Shown piece after piece: positions 9,676 to 20,838 of a stretch of DNA of 64,000 bases. The notes beneath the pieces were generated by a model that worked only from the letters and a program-made list of their open reading frames with translations, was not told the origin of the DNA and ran no database searches. The position numbers were made by a program, and so were the translations under genes. Positions within the stretch are counted from its first letter, which is position 1. The number at the start of each line of letters is the position of its first letter. The stretch is from Kalaharituber pfeilii. Taxonomy: Eukaryota; Ascomycota; Pezizomycetes; Pezizales; Pezizaceae. Where the stretch lies: the NCBI GenBank assembly GCA_015179045.1, contig WHUZ01000043.1, positions 62,001 to 126,000 of the forward strand. The letters run 5' to 3'.

Positions 9676-12078
9676 TTTTTGTTTTTTTTTATAAAAAAGG
9701 AAAAACATAACGCCGCATGTAACCGCAGCACGAGACTAGCACGCAGCCATGGCAGGGTCCCTGGGCGAGCCCTCAAAGCCCGGAGACAGACTTAAGCAAG
9801 ATCCTAGATACATGATCCCCACTCACTTCCCCCCTTAGCGTCTAAAACTTTATTCTGGGAAAAAACCCATCACACTCCTCCCCGTTCTCTGCTCTCCGCT
9901 TCCAGTTCTTTTCCACATCCTTCCACTCCCTAAACCCCTCCGGTCTATATTTCTTCTGACTACACCAAAAAGCTAGGTGCTCCCCTGTCTGCACTTCTCC
10001 ACACCTACACTTATCCAACTCCAATACCACCAGCCTCTTCAGCTATGCCTTGCACTTTCCCCTCTCCAATCACAATGCTGTGAAATTAGATGTTTCTACC
10101 CTATCCCACTCCATTGCCTTTCCCTCTCTGTATCCCTCCATCTCCCTCCTCTCCTTTCTCCACTTTCTAAACCTCTGCTACACCCTGCTACTGGTGCCCA
10201 CCTCTCTTTCCTTCTTCACCATTCTCTCTTTCACTTTCTCATCTGCCCTCTCATTGCCCCCAATCTCAATATATACCTTGACTTACATTAGTTTTATATG
10301 CCCCTACTCTTTTGCCTCTTTGCTATTTTATCTACTACTCCTCTAACATCCTCTGTCTTCTTCTTTCCCTCTCTGCCTGCCTTCTGGATTGTCAGGATAG
10401 CTGCCTCCGAATCCAAGCAGATGAGGAGAGAAATCTCTCCCCCATACTCTCTAATGCCCTTCTCACCCCACTCACCTCCCCTTCAAAAGCTGTCACTGTT
10501 CTCCCCACCACCTCTGGCACTGCCACTGACTTCACCTATGCCCTGCCATGGCGAAACAGCTACAAGCGGGGTCACGTGAAATTAAAAAAAAAAAAAAAAA
10601 AAAAAAAAGACTTCACCTATACTCTTGCTCCTATCCTGCTGTTCTTGATCTTATTGCTATCTGAGTATAGAATTGCTCTCTCTTATTCTGCTTCTTCTAT
10701 CAATGTCTCTCACTCTTCTCTCCTACTATCTTCTCTGATCATCCTTCCTGCCATCTCTATTTCTAGCTTCTTGCACTCCTTCCTCTATGAGATTTCTTTT
10801 CCCTCCTCTATAAACCTCACTCACTACTCTTGCCAGCAGTCGAGAATCATCTTATATCTATCCTTCTCTCCTAGTACCCACTGCACCCCCTAGTCCTTTC
10901 AATTTCTTACTCTCTTCTCTCCCTCATCATTCCCTCTTCGGAAGTCTATTATACATAGCTCTGCCAGCTCTGATAGTTCTTCTACCTCTCAGATTATCAC
11001 CCTCGTCTGTATAATATTGAGAATCATCTCTACATCTTCTACTCCACATACTATATTCACTCTCTCAGCCGCCTTCTTTAGCACTTGCAGCTGTACTCTC
11101 TCCATCTCTCTTCTACTCCTTCTGCTCTCGCTACCCAATCTCACCCCGCTACATCCCTACTGCTCTCATCATCCCTGTATAGGCCTGCCTCCAACTTCTT
11201 GAGCTTATCCCCTGATCTCTGTTTCCTAGCCCTGCTATTGCCCCTGCCAGCTGTCTCACTCTCCCTACTCTATTCTTCTAGTTTGCACTAAAGGTCAAGT
11301 TCTTATCAAAAATAACCCCAAACCACTTCAGAAACTCTCTTTCTTTCTTCTGCTTCCTCCCTGTCCTAAGGGTAATCATCTCCCACTTTAACTTCTCCAG
11401 TGGAATCCCTTCCTCTTTTGCTACGTCTGCCATTACTTTCTTAACCCTCTGTCTGAGTCATGCTATATCCCAGTAGCTATACTGGTCTAGCACCATTATT
11501 GTAATGTCATCCATATATGATAGCACTTCTATCTCCCCTCCCCTTGCTGCCTCTCCTATCCTCCTCTTCATCTTCTTAATTGTTGGTGCCATGAAAATCA
11601 AGAACATGACTAGCAACAGAGGAGACCCCTGCAGAACCTCCTCATTCACTTTCCCCCTTCCTCTAACCTTCCCATCCCATTCTACTTCGAAGCTCCTTTC
11701 AACTAAAAAACCCTCCAGCCATCTCCGCTTCTCTCTTACTCCCCTCCCATACCTCTCCTCAATCCTTCTCAATACTACCTCCCCCCTCACAATGTTAAAA
11801 CCAGCCTTAACATCCGCCGTCACCCACACTGACCTTCCCCCCTGTGCAGACACCTCTGCGTCTTCGTCACTGCCCGCGACATCGCCTGTACTGCGTTCCT
11901 TCCCTTTTGTGCCCCCCAGTTGCAGTCTGTGGAAGAGATGTCCTTCTTTCTGCAGCCTGTTCGCCATTATCTTCTCTCTGATCTTCCCCATGCAATTGAG
12001 CAGCTTAATCGACCTCCAGGCTTTTGTGGTCTTGATGTCCTCCCCGGTTTCGGGATCATGACGACTCTCCTCGCTCAT
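9676..12078 (-). pseudogene. LINE family B ORF2 relic (RT, RNase H, zinc knuckle, 3' tail)
   Basis: The minus-strand frame 12078-11458 shows RT motifs in order: KAWRSIKLLNCMGKIREKI, motif A-like VTADVKAGFNIV, motif B-like QGSPLLLVMF, and motif C SYMDDITIMV. Further on, RNase H is represented by EIGGNERADEKV (about 10290-10200, minus). The C-terminal zinc knuckle is CRCGEVQTGEHLAFWC in the frame 10030-9842, which ends GFFPRIKF. A long 3' UTR leads to the B tail, with an upstream GGGC-TC-GCCC hairpin and CCCTGCCATGG; the T-run begins near 9676. Multiple frame breaks and a B micro-insertion at 10540 show it is dead. The 5' end (endonuclease, ORF1) is missing. Confidence 0.8.
10540..10608 (+). 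mobile_element. LINE-B micro-insertion (69 bp) inside a LINE-B relic
   Basis: The 12-bp duplication GACTTCACCTAT lies at 10528-10539 and 10609-10620. The insert is GCCCTGCCATGGCGAAACAG, then CTACAAGCGGGGTCACGTGA and a long A-tail. It has entered the older B relic in the opposite orientation. Confidence 0.92.
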
Positions 12079-12099
12079 GTTGGACTTTTGGCATCTTTC

Positions 12100-12206
12100 C
12101 GTGGCAGGGCGAGTCTCAAATCTCTTTTGTACCTAATCTCGCCATTGCTCACAGGGCGGCATGCGAGTAATGATACATCAAAAAAAAAAAAAAAAAAAAA
12201 AAAAAA
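12100..12206 (+). mobile_element. LINE-A 3'-end insertion
   Basis: Terminal unit CTCGCCATTGCTCACAGGGC with GGCATGCGAGTAATGATAC, then about 26 A residues. The 5' edge is approximate, because no target duplication could be matched. Confidence 0.65.
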
Positions 12207-12810
12207 CACCGGTATTATATAAGCTATAGAGGTCACTAGTCAAATATCTTTTCACATTAATAGAAAACAGCTCGCTTACTAACTCATATATATTCCGCTG
12301 ACCAAGACATTCTCCACACGATGCTTTTACGCTGCATAGTAGCCCAGAATTGCTGTGCGTATGCATAAACAAATATGTATGCTTCAATATGGCAATGCAA
12401 TTCTCTACATAATGGACTGAGCATCATCAAACATCCTATACTTCATGGACATAGTTATAGGCAGCAGAGTGTACAGTGAGGTCAATAAGATCTGAGGGCT
12501 GAAGCATTAACACATGGTGACTCAAACATGTCCAGCATAGAATTTTGTATGTACCAAATAAGTGATCACTTATATGCTACAAATAAGCCTAGAAAATATT
12601 CGGAAGATAAATTTAACATATTCTCCCATGCTCTGACTTCAATTGGCACTCATAGTATTTTTTGTTGTGGTATCCGGAAAATGTGCAATATCCTAGCAGC
12701 GTGCATACGCGAATGTGTGCCATAACAGCCTTCGTTGTCATCATTTAGAAATGTCAAGTTGAGGTCATTTGAATACATATAATTCCTGCATAGTTCCGCT
12801 ACTCATGTAT

Positions 12811-12813
<3 letters not shown>

Positions 12814-12850
<37 letters not shown>

Positions 12851-12922
12851 TTACGTGACCCCGCTTGCAGCTGTTCGCCATGGCAGAGCCCCTGGGTCTA
12901 GACCCTCAAAGCCCGGTGGCAG
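12814..12922 (-). mobile_element. LINE-B insertion (109 bp, two hairpins)
   Basis: The perfect 16-bp duplication GCTACTCATGTATTCT lies at 12798-12813 and 12923-12938. Read on the minus strand it has an upstream hairpin GGGTCTAGACCC, then the terminal CTCTGCCATGG...GCGGGG unit and poly(A). Confidence 0.92.
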
Positions 12923-13173
12923 GCTACTCATGTATTCTGAATATGCACATTCTGGCTCTTGGATCTAAGTTCCTAATAGCAGCAAGGGACTATGTCATTA
13001 CAGGTCCAATCTGCAATCGTCTATAATATTCTTTAACCGTAGCTTACACCCAATTCTGATATCCCATTCGGTAAATGAGTGTCAGGAGCGATCATTGAGG
13101 CTGCTCCGACTCACATCCAGCCGATCTGCATTTCTTTGCTGCTCTGCATATCTTTGTGACTACACCTCGGGGC

Positions 13174-13272
13174 TTTTTTTTTTTTTTTTTTTTTTTTTTT
13201 CACGTAACCCCGCTTGCAGCTGTTCGCCATTGCAGGGTCCCTGGACCGAAGTCCTTATGGCCGGGAGACAGG
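13174..13272 (-). mobile_element. LINE-B insertion with GGAC-TTCG-GTCC hairpin
   Basis: A T-run of about 27 is followed by the complement of CCCTGCAATGGCGAACAGCT...GCGGGG and, further 5', GGACTTCGGTCC, a C(UUCG)G-type hairpin. No target duplication was found. Confidence 0.7.
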
Positions 13273-13564
13273 CACCTGTGCAACTACCTACAAAATTGTC
13301 CCATGTAAAAACACACAACGATACTATGACTTTGGTGATGCGGAGGAAACACAAAGCGAAAGCCCAGTCCCCCAAGAGAACAATCAAGCACGAATACCCA
13401 AATATCCCCCCAGAAAATCAAGCAGCCATGTCAATCTCCTCCACATCCCTCCCCTTCCCCTTTCTCTCCACCTTTGTCATTCTTTCTCAGTCACACAGGC
13501 ACGAGTGGTACCATTTGCCTGATAACCATACCTTCGCTGGCGTTTGACTATCTGTTTCTAATGA

Positions 13565-14083
13565 AGGCTGAGGGCAGTATACACAGATGGCAGAATTGAG
13601 GGGAGGACCGGGGAATGCATGTGGTGGGAGGGCAGGACAGAATCCAACTACCTGGGGGCAGGGGCAACAGTCAATGATGCTGAACTGATAGCCATCGCCA
13701 TAGCCCTAGAAAAACGGGATGAGTAGATCCTGATCACTTCGGACTCACCAGTGGCGATTGATAAACTGAAGAAGGGTGCGGAGGGAAAGCGAACGACAGG
13801 TGGGGCCAGCTGGGTGTGCAGGAGATCCTGGGAAGAAAGGATAGTACGAGGAGGCCTGGATGTGGCGATAATGTGGGCCAAGGGACATGAGGGACTGAGA
13901 GGCAATGAAGAAGCAGACGGGGTGGTCACGGAGGCAGGGATGCGCATGGCGGCCAAGGCACAGTGATCCCAGGAAAGGAATAGACTGGAAATGAATTACA
14001 GACCGCTGCAGAGATTTGGGGATGCGGAACGCACCTTGGCCAGGCATCCTAGGAGGAAACGGCCTGAGAGTGTGGAGGTGCTC
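13565..14083 (+). pseudogene. LINE-A RNase H fragment
   Basis: The plus strand reads VYTDGRIEGRTGECMWW (first Asp), then NDAELIAIAIALEK (Glu), LITSDSPVAIDKLKKG (Asp) and IMWAKGHEGLRGNEEADG (His/Asp strand). These are the four hallmark blocks of RNase H1 in LINE ORF2. It then runs into VVTEAGMRMAAKAQ, the linker also present in the copy at 23171. A TAG interrupts the frame near 13722, and the 3' part is cut off by a MITE at 14084. Confidence 0.75.
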
Positions 14084-14287
14084 TGGCCCACCAACGAACA
14101 TTCTCCGGTTCGTGAACTGGACAGCCGATTCGCGAATCCGCCGGCCTTGTGAAAAACATATGGTGTTTTTCACGGGGCCAGCCCAGCCATGAACGCCTGG
14201 CCTAGCGGCGAACATGAATGTACCTCTATGTACCTGTATGTATATATATGCCCAGTTTTGTGAACCACAATGTTCGTCTGTGGGCTA
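14084..14287. mobile_element. MITE with about 35-bp inverted repeats
   Basis: The left end TGGCCCACCAACGAACATTC matches the reverse complement of the right end (TAGCCCACAGACGAACATTG). The centre holds a near-perfect hairpin, GTGAAAAACA-TATGG-TGTTTTTCAC (14149-14173). It has no coding capacity and separates two LINE relics. Confidence 0.7.
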
Positions 14288-14666
14288 GCACATGAGTCAT
14301 GAATTGGGCCTTACATACGTAATAAGGGAGCTGAGGAGAAAATCACCAGCTCAGTTGTGATATACCTAGAGGCACGCGAGTAATGAAATAAAAAAAAAAA
14401 AAAAAAAAAAAAAGATATACCTAGAGGAGCAAAGTATACCTAGAGCCTAGGCAGATTCAATACCAGTGAAAGTGAGATTAGGAGGAAAATGGCTGAAATC
14501 CTGCCAGTACAAGTGGAATAGAGCACCAACTTGCTTAAAGTGGATGCTTGGCATTGGAGCAATGGGGGTTGCCAGGATATTCAACATAGCTGGGATATTG
14601 AACACTTTCCGGATGCCAGAACAAAAAAAGGTAAGTGCAAATGACCCTCAAGGGGGCTCAAGTTGA
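14288..14666 (+). pseudogene. LINE ORF1-like relic
   Basis: Frame pieces RNKGAEEKITSSVVIYLEE and VKVRLGGKWLKSCQYKWNR align by eye with the relic at 50399 (RNERREGKKTRLVVIYLKG and VRLPGKWHHSCLYDWDR). This resembles the region before the CCHC knuckles of fungal LINE ORF1 (gag-like RNA-binding protein). A LINE-A micro-insertion splits it at 14372, and in-frame stops are present. Confidence 0.5.
14372..14413 (+). mobile_element. LINE-A micro-insertion (42 bp)
   Basis: The 13-bp duplication GATATACCTAGAG lies at 14359-14371 and 14414-14426. The insert is GCACGCGAGTAATGAAAT plus poly(A), so only the 3' strand of the terminal stem was copied. It is among the shortest LINE copies in the window. Confidence 0.92.
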
Positions 14667-15190
14667 AGCCACGGTATAGGAGAATACAGTAAATTATTCT
14701 CTGCGCATTTTCTAGGCCTATTTATAGCTTATAAGTAGCAACCTATTTGGTTTTTACAAACATATCCACAGGAATATTAGGCTATCATGCAGTGGAAAAA
14801 TGCAGTGGAAAACATTGTGTAGAGACCCTCTAAAGCTATAAATGGAAACACATATACAATTAGGTATTTTTTGAACTACTGACAACATGTTCAATATCCC
14901 AATTGTACGCGTTATGCAACGCTTTATAATAAGTGCATTGTAAGAGGACTAGTGATATTGAGTGTAGACACTATGTTATACGTGATACTGAAAGAACATT
15001 TTGAAGGTGGTGTATGCATGAGACATCAACCGCTGGGTGTCATAGATACCCAGCGGTTGCTAGATTATTACTGGATCATTCATTATATTACTAGGGTACC
15101 ATTTTTGTAATGTACTAAGGCATGGTGTCTTCTGTTGCTACCTCTATCACTGGAGACAATAGACGTACCACTTCACTAAGGCATAAGTCA
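14667..15190. other. Unassigned stretch with one perfect hairpin
   Basis: No gene is seen. At 15027-15059 CAACCGCTGGGT and ACCCAGCGGTTG form a 12-bp perfect stem around a 9-base loop. Its role is unknown. Confidence 0.5.
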
Positions 15191-15419
15191 GTTCGGAAAC
15201 TATACTAGCCGAATCCCCTCCTCTTTTATCGCCTTTCCCACCGCCTTACCTACCACCTCTCCCGCCACCTCTTCCACCACCCCTTCCACCATCTCTCAGT
15301 CAGCCGCTACTGCTGCCTCTCTCTGTTTCAATCTACCTTCTTTCCACCCCGTTTAGATCTCGGATTGCATCTCCTATAGCTTTCTTCCATCTCCACCCCT
15401 CCTATCGCCTCTCCCGCCT

Positions 15420-15478
15420 GCCCTGCCATGGCGAACAGCTGCAAGCGGGGTCACGTGATACAAAAAAAAAAAAAAAAA
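15420..15478 (+). mobile_element. LINE-B micro-insertion (59 bp)
   Basis: The 12-bp duplication CCTCTCCCGCCT lies at 15408-15419 and 15479-15490. The insert is GCCCTGCCATGGCGAACAGC, then TGCAAGCGGGGTCACGTGAT and poly(A). Confidence 0.9.
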
Positions 15479-15479
15479 C

Positions 15480-15966
15480 CTCTCCCGCCTCCACCTCTCC
15501 CGCCTCTGCCTATCGTACCTGCTGTCGCCTCCACTGCCGCGTCTCCCATGTGCCCTACCTCCGTCTCCACCATCTCCACCTGTAAAATACCACCCCGACA
15601 ACAAATAACAGGATTGACAGGACTGACAAGGTTCCCTCTTCTGCCTCTTCCTTCGCTTCTCCTGTTGCCTCTCCCATCGCCACTCCACAGCCTATCCGCC
15701 GCCGCATTTCACCTCGATATGTCGATTTCACCCATGTTTCTTTTTTTTCTCATTCCTCTGTTATTTGCTGCTTTGATTCATTGGTGCGTACACGGCTTTT
15801 ATGGGTATACAGGACAAGCTGGTCTTCTTCCCTTCCCTCCTCTCCTTCTTCAACCACCATCGGGCTGCAGCTATGCTCCCCATCCATGGGTTCACCTTCT
15901 CCATCCAGTCCCTAACCTTTCCAAGCGTCCTGCCATGGCGAAGAGCCGCATGCGGGGTCATGTGAC

Positions 15967-15997
<31 letters not shown>

Positions 15998-16290
15998 CCA
16001 AGCTGTTTAGTTGTTGCAATTCCATGTACCACAATTGTGCGACCAGATTGAGGCAGGTTCAACTGTCTCTTCCCAGTCTGTGGTCTGTTGACTTCTTGCT
16101 TGGGGGATATTTTCTGGTTACGGGTGGAGATGGGGGGTATTGTGTTTCTTGTAGCCTTCTCTGGAGATTTTGAGGGCTTCAAGGACTCCCCTTTTGCTGG
16201 ATTGGGGACATGGGTACCTTCGTGCCCTTCATTGATAGTTGTGCTGCGGGGGTGGAAGACTTTTCAGGGGCTGGTGGTGTTGGTGCCATG
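15480..16290 (-). pseudogene. LINE ORF1-like relic (minus strand)
   Basis: The minus-strand frame 15961-15761 reads VRDWMEKVNPWMGSIAAARW then WLKKERREGKKT. This is nearly identical to the plus-strand relic at 50399 (VRDWMEKANPWMGKIVAARW). Upstream in the minus direction is a basic, Pro-rich N-terminal part (KPSKSPEKATRNTIPP). The two blocks are separated by the micro-insertion at 15927, which falls between KQLGK and VRDWM. It is an ORF1 (gag-like) relic of the B-type LINE. Confidence 0.55.
15927..15990 (+). mobile_element. LINE-B micro-insertion (64 bp)
   Basis: The 13-bp duplication AACCTTTCCAAGC lies at 15914-15926 and 15991-16003. The insert starts GTCCTGCCATGG, the 3' stem strand is GCGGGG, and about 29 A residues follow. 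Confidence 0.9.
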
Positions 16291-16959
16291 GTAGGGCACC
16301 CTTCCTTGTTGTAGGCATTGTTTTCTTAGGCCAATACTTTCTCTTGAGTAAGTGATGTCCGAGCGCTGTAGCTGAGCGTCGGAAATCTGTGGCTGTGTTA
16401 TAAGCCTTGCTGCAGCTTGCAATTTTTGAGCCTATATAGATCGACAAAGTCGTGTACAACAAAGTCATCCTAGTCAATAGTTATACAACCTAAAGGTAAT
16501 ATTTTCGATGGTTCCCCTACAGGATGCCAATCTATCGGATCTCAGAGATGATGCATGGGCCCGTCTTATTATGCTGTAGTTCACCACTCTCCCGGACACA
16601 CCAGCATCCCGGATACATTTACCACCAAAACTACGTAACTTTTACATTCAATTTCTCAACAACTATAATAGCATTTGTTATTGCACTTTGTGTAGCTATT
16701 AGACAAAGGGTAATCCTTTCTATCTAGCACTTTTCCTTCATCAAAGATTGTGGGTACAAAGGAATTACCAGTACTGGATAGGATACGATCTGTGGATAGG
16801 AAGCGATATTTCAGCCTCAGAAGGCAGCCCCGTCCTCCTCCAATTATTCCTGTATCTCTTTCAATATTGATGCTATTCACGTGCAATCACCTTCATATCA
16901 TGGCCCGCATCAAGAAGAAGCAACCTCAGGGCGAACTCGTGCTATAGCATGGAGGCATA

Positions 16960-17752
16960 AGAATCCAGAAGATAGTTTCGCAAAAGTAGCAGGCTATTTT
17001 GATACCAATTCGACTATGCTGAGCCACCAACTGCGAGGGGTATAGAAGAGCTGTATGGAGGCTCATGAGAAGCAGCAGCTTCTCGCTTAAAGTGAGGAAA
17101 ATACACTCATCACTTGGACAACTACCATGAGTGACCTGGGCCTGCCAGTGCATCTCCAGATATTATGCGCAATGACTGTTCAGATCCTCCGTGTGCGGCA
17201 GAGCAATAAATTACCAGGCCCGCTGGCACCGGCAGTTCCTTGTCCGCCGCCCACAATCAATGCCAAATATGTTCAATACCTTGTGAGAATATGGGAAGCA
17301 GGAGGTGGATGTGGTAGCTTAACACATATTTCACAAGACATTGCATGATACTATTCGACATTGCCATTTTACGCCTGACAATCCTTGGACTTGCAGTGAG
17401 AAGGGAATTGTTATGGAAAATACCCATAAAAATCTCCGCAAGTCAATTGTGCATGCCGGACCTGGTCGTAAGGTTGCAGTTACTGATAGTAGTCCAGAGT
17501 TCGTCACGACTCTTGAAACTGTGAATGCTGCAGGCAAGGCTATACTGCCATTCATCATATGGCAGGCAAAAAGTCATTCTGCCTGCCCGGATACAGGGGT
17601 GTCTAAAGGGGACTGTACCGTGTCTGCATCATGTTGTGGTGATGACGGCTTGTTATTATTTAATGTCCCCGACGGTGCCTGGCTATCGCACATTTTCCGG
17701 GACTATACGCAGTACAAGACTTTACATAGGAAACGGGGTTGTCCCCTCTAGG
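16960..17752 (+). pseudogene. Relic of a pogo/Fot1-type DDE transposase
   Basis: A broken plus-strand frame reads KQQLLA, then ITWTTTMSDLGLPVHLQIL, the shape of the psq/CENP-B helix-turn-helix of pogo-like transposases. The frame 17341-17751 reads CSEKGIVMENTHKNLRKSIV, then EFVTTLETVNAAGKAILPFI, corresponding to the DDE_1 stretch normally written DEKGI...TVIE.VSA.GK.LPP.I. The first catalytic Asp is replaced by Ser here (SEKG). Stops and frame breaks make it inactive. The 3' part is lost at the junction with LINE C. Confidence 0.6.
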
Positions 17753-18021
17753 AAAGAAAAACAAAAAACCAAAAGCAAAGAAAGAAAGAAGAAAATGAGT
17801 TCCACCAGCAATCCTCCCATCGCCTCCTTCCACCCTCCTACCCTTGGCCCCGCTTCGCAAAGTTAGCAGGCCGAATCCGCTCTGCTACCCTCATGCAGAA
17901 ATTCTGCGTCCTAGACCACTCCTCCTTCCCGAACCAGACATCAAAACCTGTGGGTACCACCCGCCCATTCCTGCGCGTCCCATAGAGGCCCTCCTCTAGC
18001 CTCTCCCTCTTGAGCTTCCGG

Positions 18022-18369
18022 CTAGTGAGCGGCACGAGCTAGCTCGAGCCGAGCTGGAGGGTGAGCTCGAGCCAGCTCGTGAGTAAGTGAGCTCGGCTCG
18101 AGCCTGGATTGATTATATACATAATATTGACAAACTAACCTAAACTAAGCTAAATTTTCATCTTTCTCACTACTATCAGCTAAATTGTGCATTTCGAAGT
18201 TGTTGGTAGGTCAGAATGAGCTCCAAGCCTCTAATTATTACTTATATTAGGTATTTACAGTTTATGAAACCTAGCACTGGCTAAGCATTTTAGCGAGCTG
18301 TCAAGAAAAACACAAGCATGATCTTGGCTCGTTTGAGCTCGAGCTGGCTCGGCTCGTGCCGCTCACTAG
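18022..18369. mobile_element. GAGCTCG-rich MITE (hAT-like) inside LINE C
   Basis: It begins CTAGTGAGCGGCACGAGC and ends with its reverse complement GCTCGTGCCGCTCACTAG. Subterminal copies of GAGCTCG/CTCGAGC are dense. The flanks read GCGGAAAT and CCGGAAGC on the minus strand, which may be a decayed 8-bp duplication as in hAT elements. It has no coding frame. Confidence 0.65.
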
Positions 18370-20010
18370 ATTTCCGCATGATATGGTCTCTCATTGCCGG
18401 CTTGTCTTTCCCACAGAGAGGGCACGCTACCCTCTTGCGAGATATCTCCATGAACGCTCTCACTCCCTTGTTGGTCCAGTGCCGCAGCCCTAGACCCCAC
18501 GCCTTTGCCCCCAAGTCCTTCGCAAACTCCGCTCCATCTCGTGCCCTAACTTCTGTGACCGTAAGTTGGCCGGGGACCCCCTGCATCCTCCACCCCGGTT
18601 CTACTACTGCCCTCTTGGCCTCTTTGTCTGCTCTCTCGTTCCCAGCAATCCCCAGATGTGCCGGAACCCAGATTATATATCCCTCTATGCCTTTATCCGC
18701 CAGCTTGCTGCTCATCCTGAGGAGTTCGTGCTCTAATCTTGAGCGTGCTTTGCACTGTCCGTCCAACGCTGTCCGTACCACATACTGTGAGTCTGTCAGG
18801 ATGTACATCTTCCCTTTTCCAAGGCCCCTATCAGCTCACAAGAGCGCCACCCGGCATGGCTCCAGAACCGCAGCTAGCTCGGCTACGTCGTTGTCATATG
18901 TGTCCGGTAATGCTACCCTGTATGCCTCATATCTGTTTGACTCTTGCTCACCCACACCCCCATATGCTCCCAGTGTCGGCCTGCGGACCCTAACTGCTGC
19001 TGCCCCTGCCCCAGCCTCTGAGCGGCTCCCATCCGTATACCACACCTGTGCCCCACTCCAAACCTGCTCTTCTTCCCACACTGCCACTGCAGCAATCCAC
19101 CGTTCACATTCCTCCTCCTTTGGTCGCCTCTGCTCTGTCTCCATACTTCCCAAGATTATTCCCTTTCTCCACGGCTCCCACTCCCGAGCTACGTGTAACT
19201 CGATTCTGGTGCCTAGCTCTTCCCCCACCGCCTCCTGTATCAGCTTATCAACTAGACTTCCTTTCCCTATCCTACTCCGGTTTATATGACCTGGGACTGT
19301 TGCTATCCTAATGGCTGCTCTCCTCCGAAGCTTATCAATGTATGCGTCCGTTGGTATGACTCCCAGTGTCCCTACTGCTACCTTGAACGAGACGCTCGTA
19401 GGTAACTGCAGTAGTGCCCTAACCATTCGTGTATGCTCTTTTCTCAGTGTTTCCCGATCCTTTGTAGACTTGTATATCTCCGCTCCATAGGTAAGTGTTG
19501 GAAGTAGTATTATGTTAATCAGCTTAACTATAACATCTATTCCTAGACGTCTCTCTCTTATGGTTTGTGCCATCTGCCACGTCCGTCCCCATGCTTTCTT
19601 GACCCTTATATTTACTGTATCTTGGTAATTCCCCTTTATTGTATTCGGTGTCTTAACTCCGAGCCTCTCATATTCTCGCTTCTGATCACCGTCCTTCTTG
19701 TCTCCTCCGTATGCAACGGTATTCCGCTTTTCCTTTGGTAACACCAGCCCCCAGGTATCCTCGAACTCCTTAAGCGTATCTTCTATGAGCCCAAGAAAGT
19801 TATCCCACTGTTTGCCAGGTAATAGACCCGTAATACCTATAAACCCATCATCCATATAGGCATCTGTGTCAACCTCTATATTGTGTTTGTTCTTGATTCT
19901 CCAGTCGACTACTCGCTTTTGTTGCTCTGATAGATGTCCCATCCCTGCCTTCCTCTTAGACCCACCGGAGGACCCCTGCTTAGCCATATAATCCCAGATC
20001 CTCTTCTCTA

Positions 20011-20838
20011 CTGTGTTTCACCACATCTCGACGCACTTTCCCACCAAAACTACCCATGGAGAAGAGCGTGTACCTCAACCACTAGAGCAGAATTTTGTAA
20101 GCACTATTTAGAGACACTAAATAAATACTTGTTCGTCATGTTTAGCACCTCTGCCTGCTCAAAGAAAGCATTCTCAAGGAATTATGGCACCGCAAAATTT
20201 GTAACAATGTCTTGGCATCTATTTGTATGGGATTCTCATACAATATTTTAGCGGACTGAACATACTACTCCTTTTTAGCACTATCACACCAATGGCAATT
20301 GTCTTGTGATTAAAGGGCTTCCCCTAGTTGTATATTGATTCCCTTAATTTCATTCAGTCCATTTTGATATATTGCATAGTTGGCATGCTGATATATATTT
20401 TCAGGTGCTCTTCCGATACTATTCATATGCAATATTTCTATAGAAATGGAAATATTTTGAACAGCTCAACAATTACATCAAGGATTATGTTGATGCCATT
20501 CATGTATATCTCCATAGGGATATATTATCCAAATGAAACATTTAAATATTTTTATTGAATTAATTGCAGGTGCAGTGGGTAGATTTCCATATCTGCAATT
20601 TTACCGCAAAAATATATGCGAAGACTTATGTGAAAATGTGCAGAGATATAATTCATTCATAACTACTTTTTTTAAAAGTAGAGATGCAGGATCTGAAGAA
20701 TGATGCTTGCTTTAAGCGTCCTGAAAGGCGCATAGGAATGTAGGTTCTGTGCGTGGGGATATACACGTTCTCATTTGCTCAGTTTTGGTGGGAAAGTGCG
20801 TCGAATTGTGGTGTGCGTCGAGATGTGGTGAAACACAG
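20011..20838. mobile_element. TA-flanked non-autonomous DNA transposon D1 (828 bp)
   Basis: Ends are CTGTGTTTCACCACATC... and ...GATGTGGTGAAACACAG, with TA on each side (20009-20010 and 20839-20840). A second palindromic block (GACGCACTTTCCCACCAAAA) follows inward. Its interior shares AGAATTTTGTA and TCTTGGCAT..ATTT blocks with D3 at 45563. No transposase is encoded. It interrupts the RT domain of LINE C. Confidence 0.85.
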
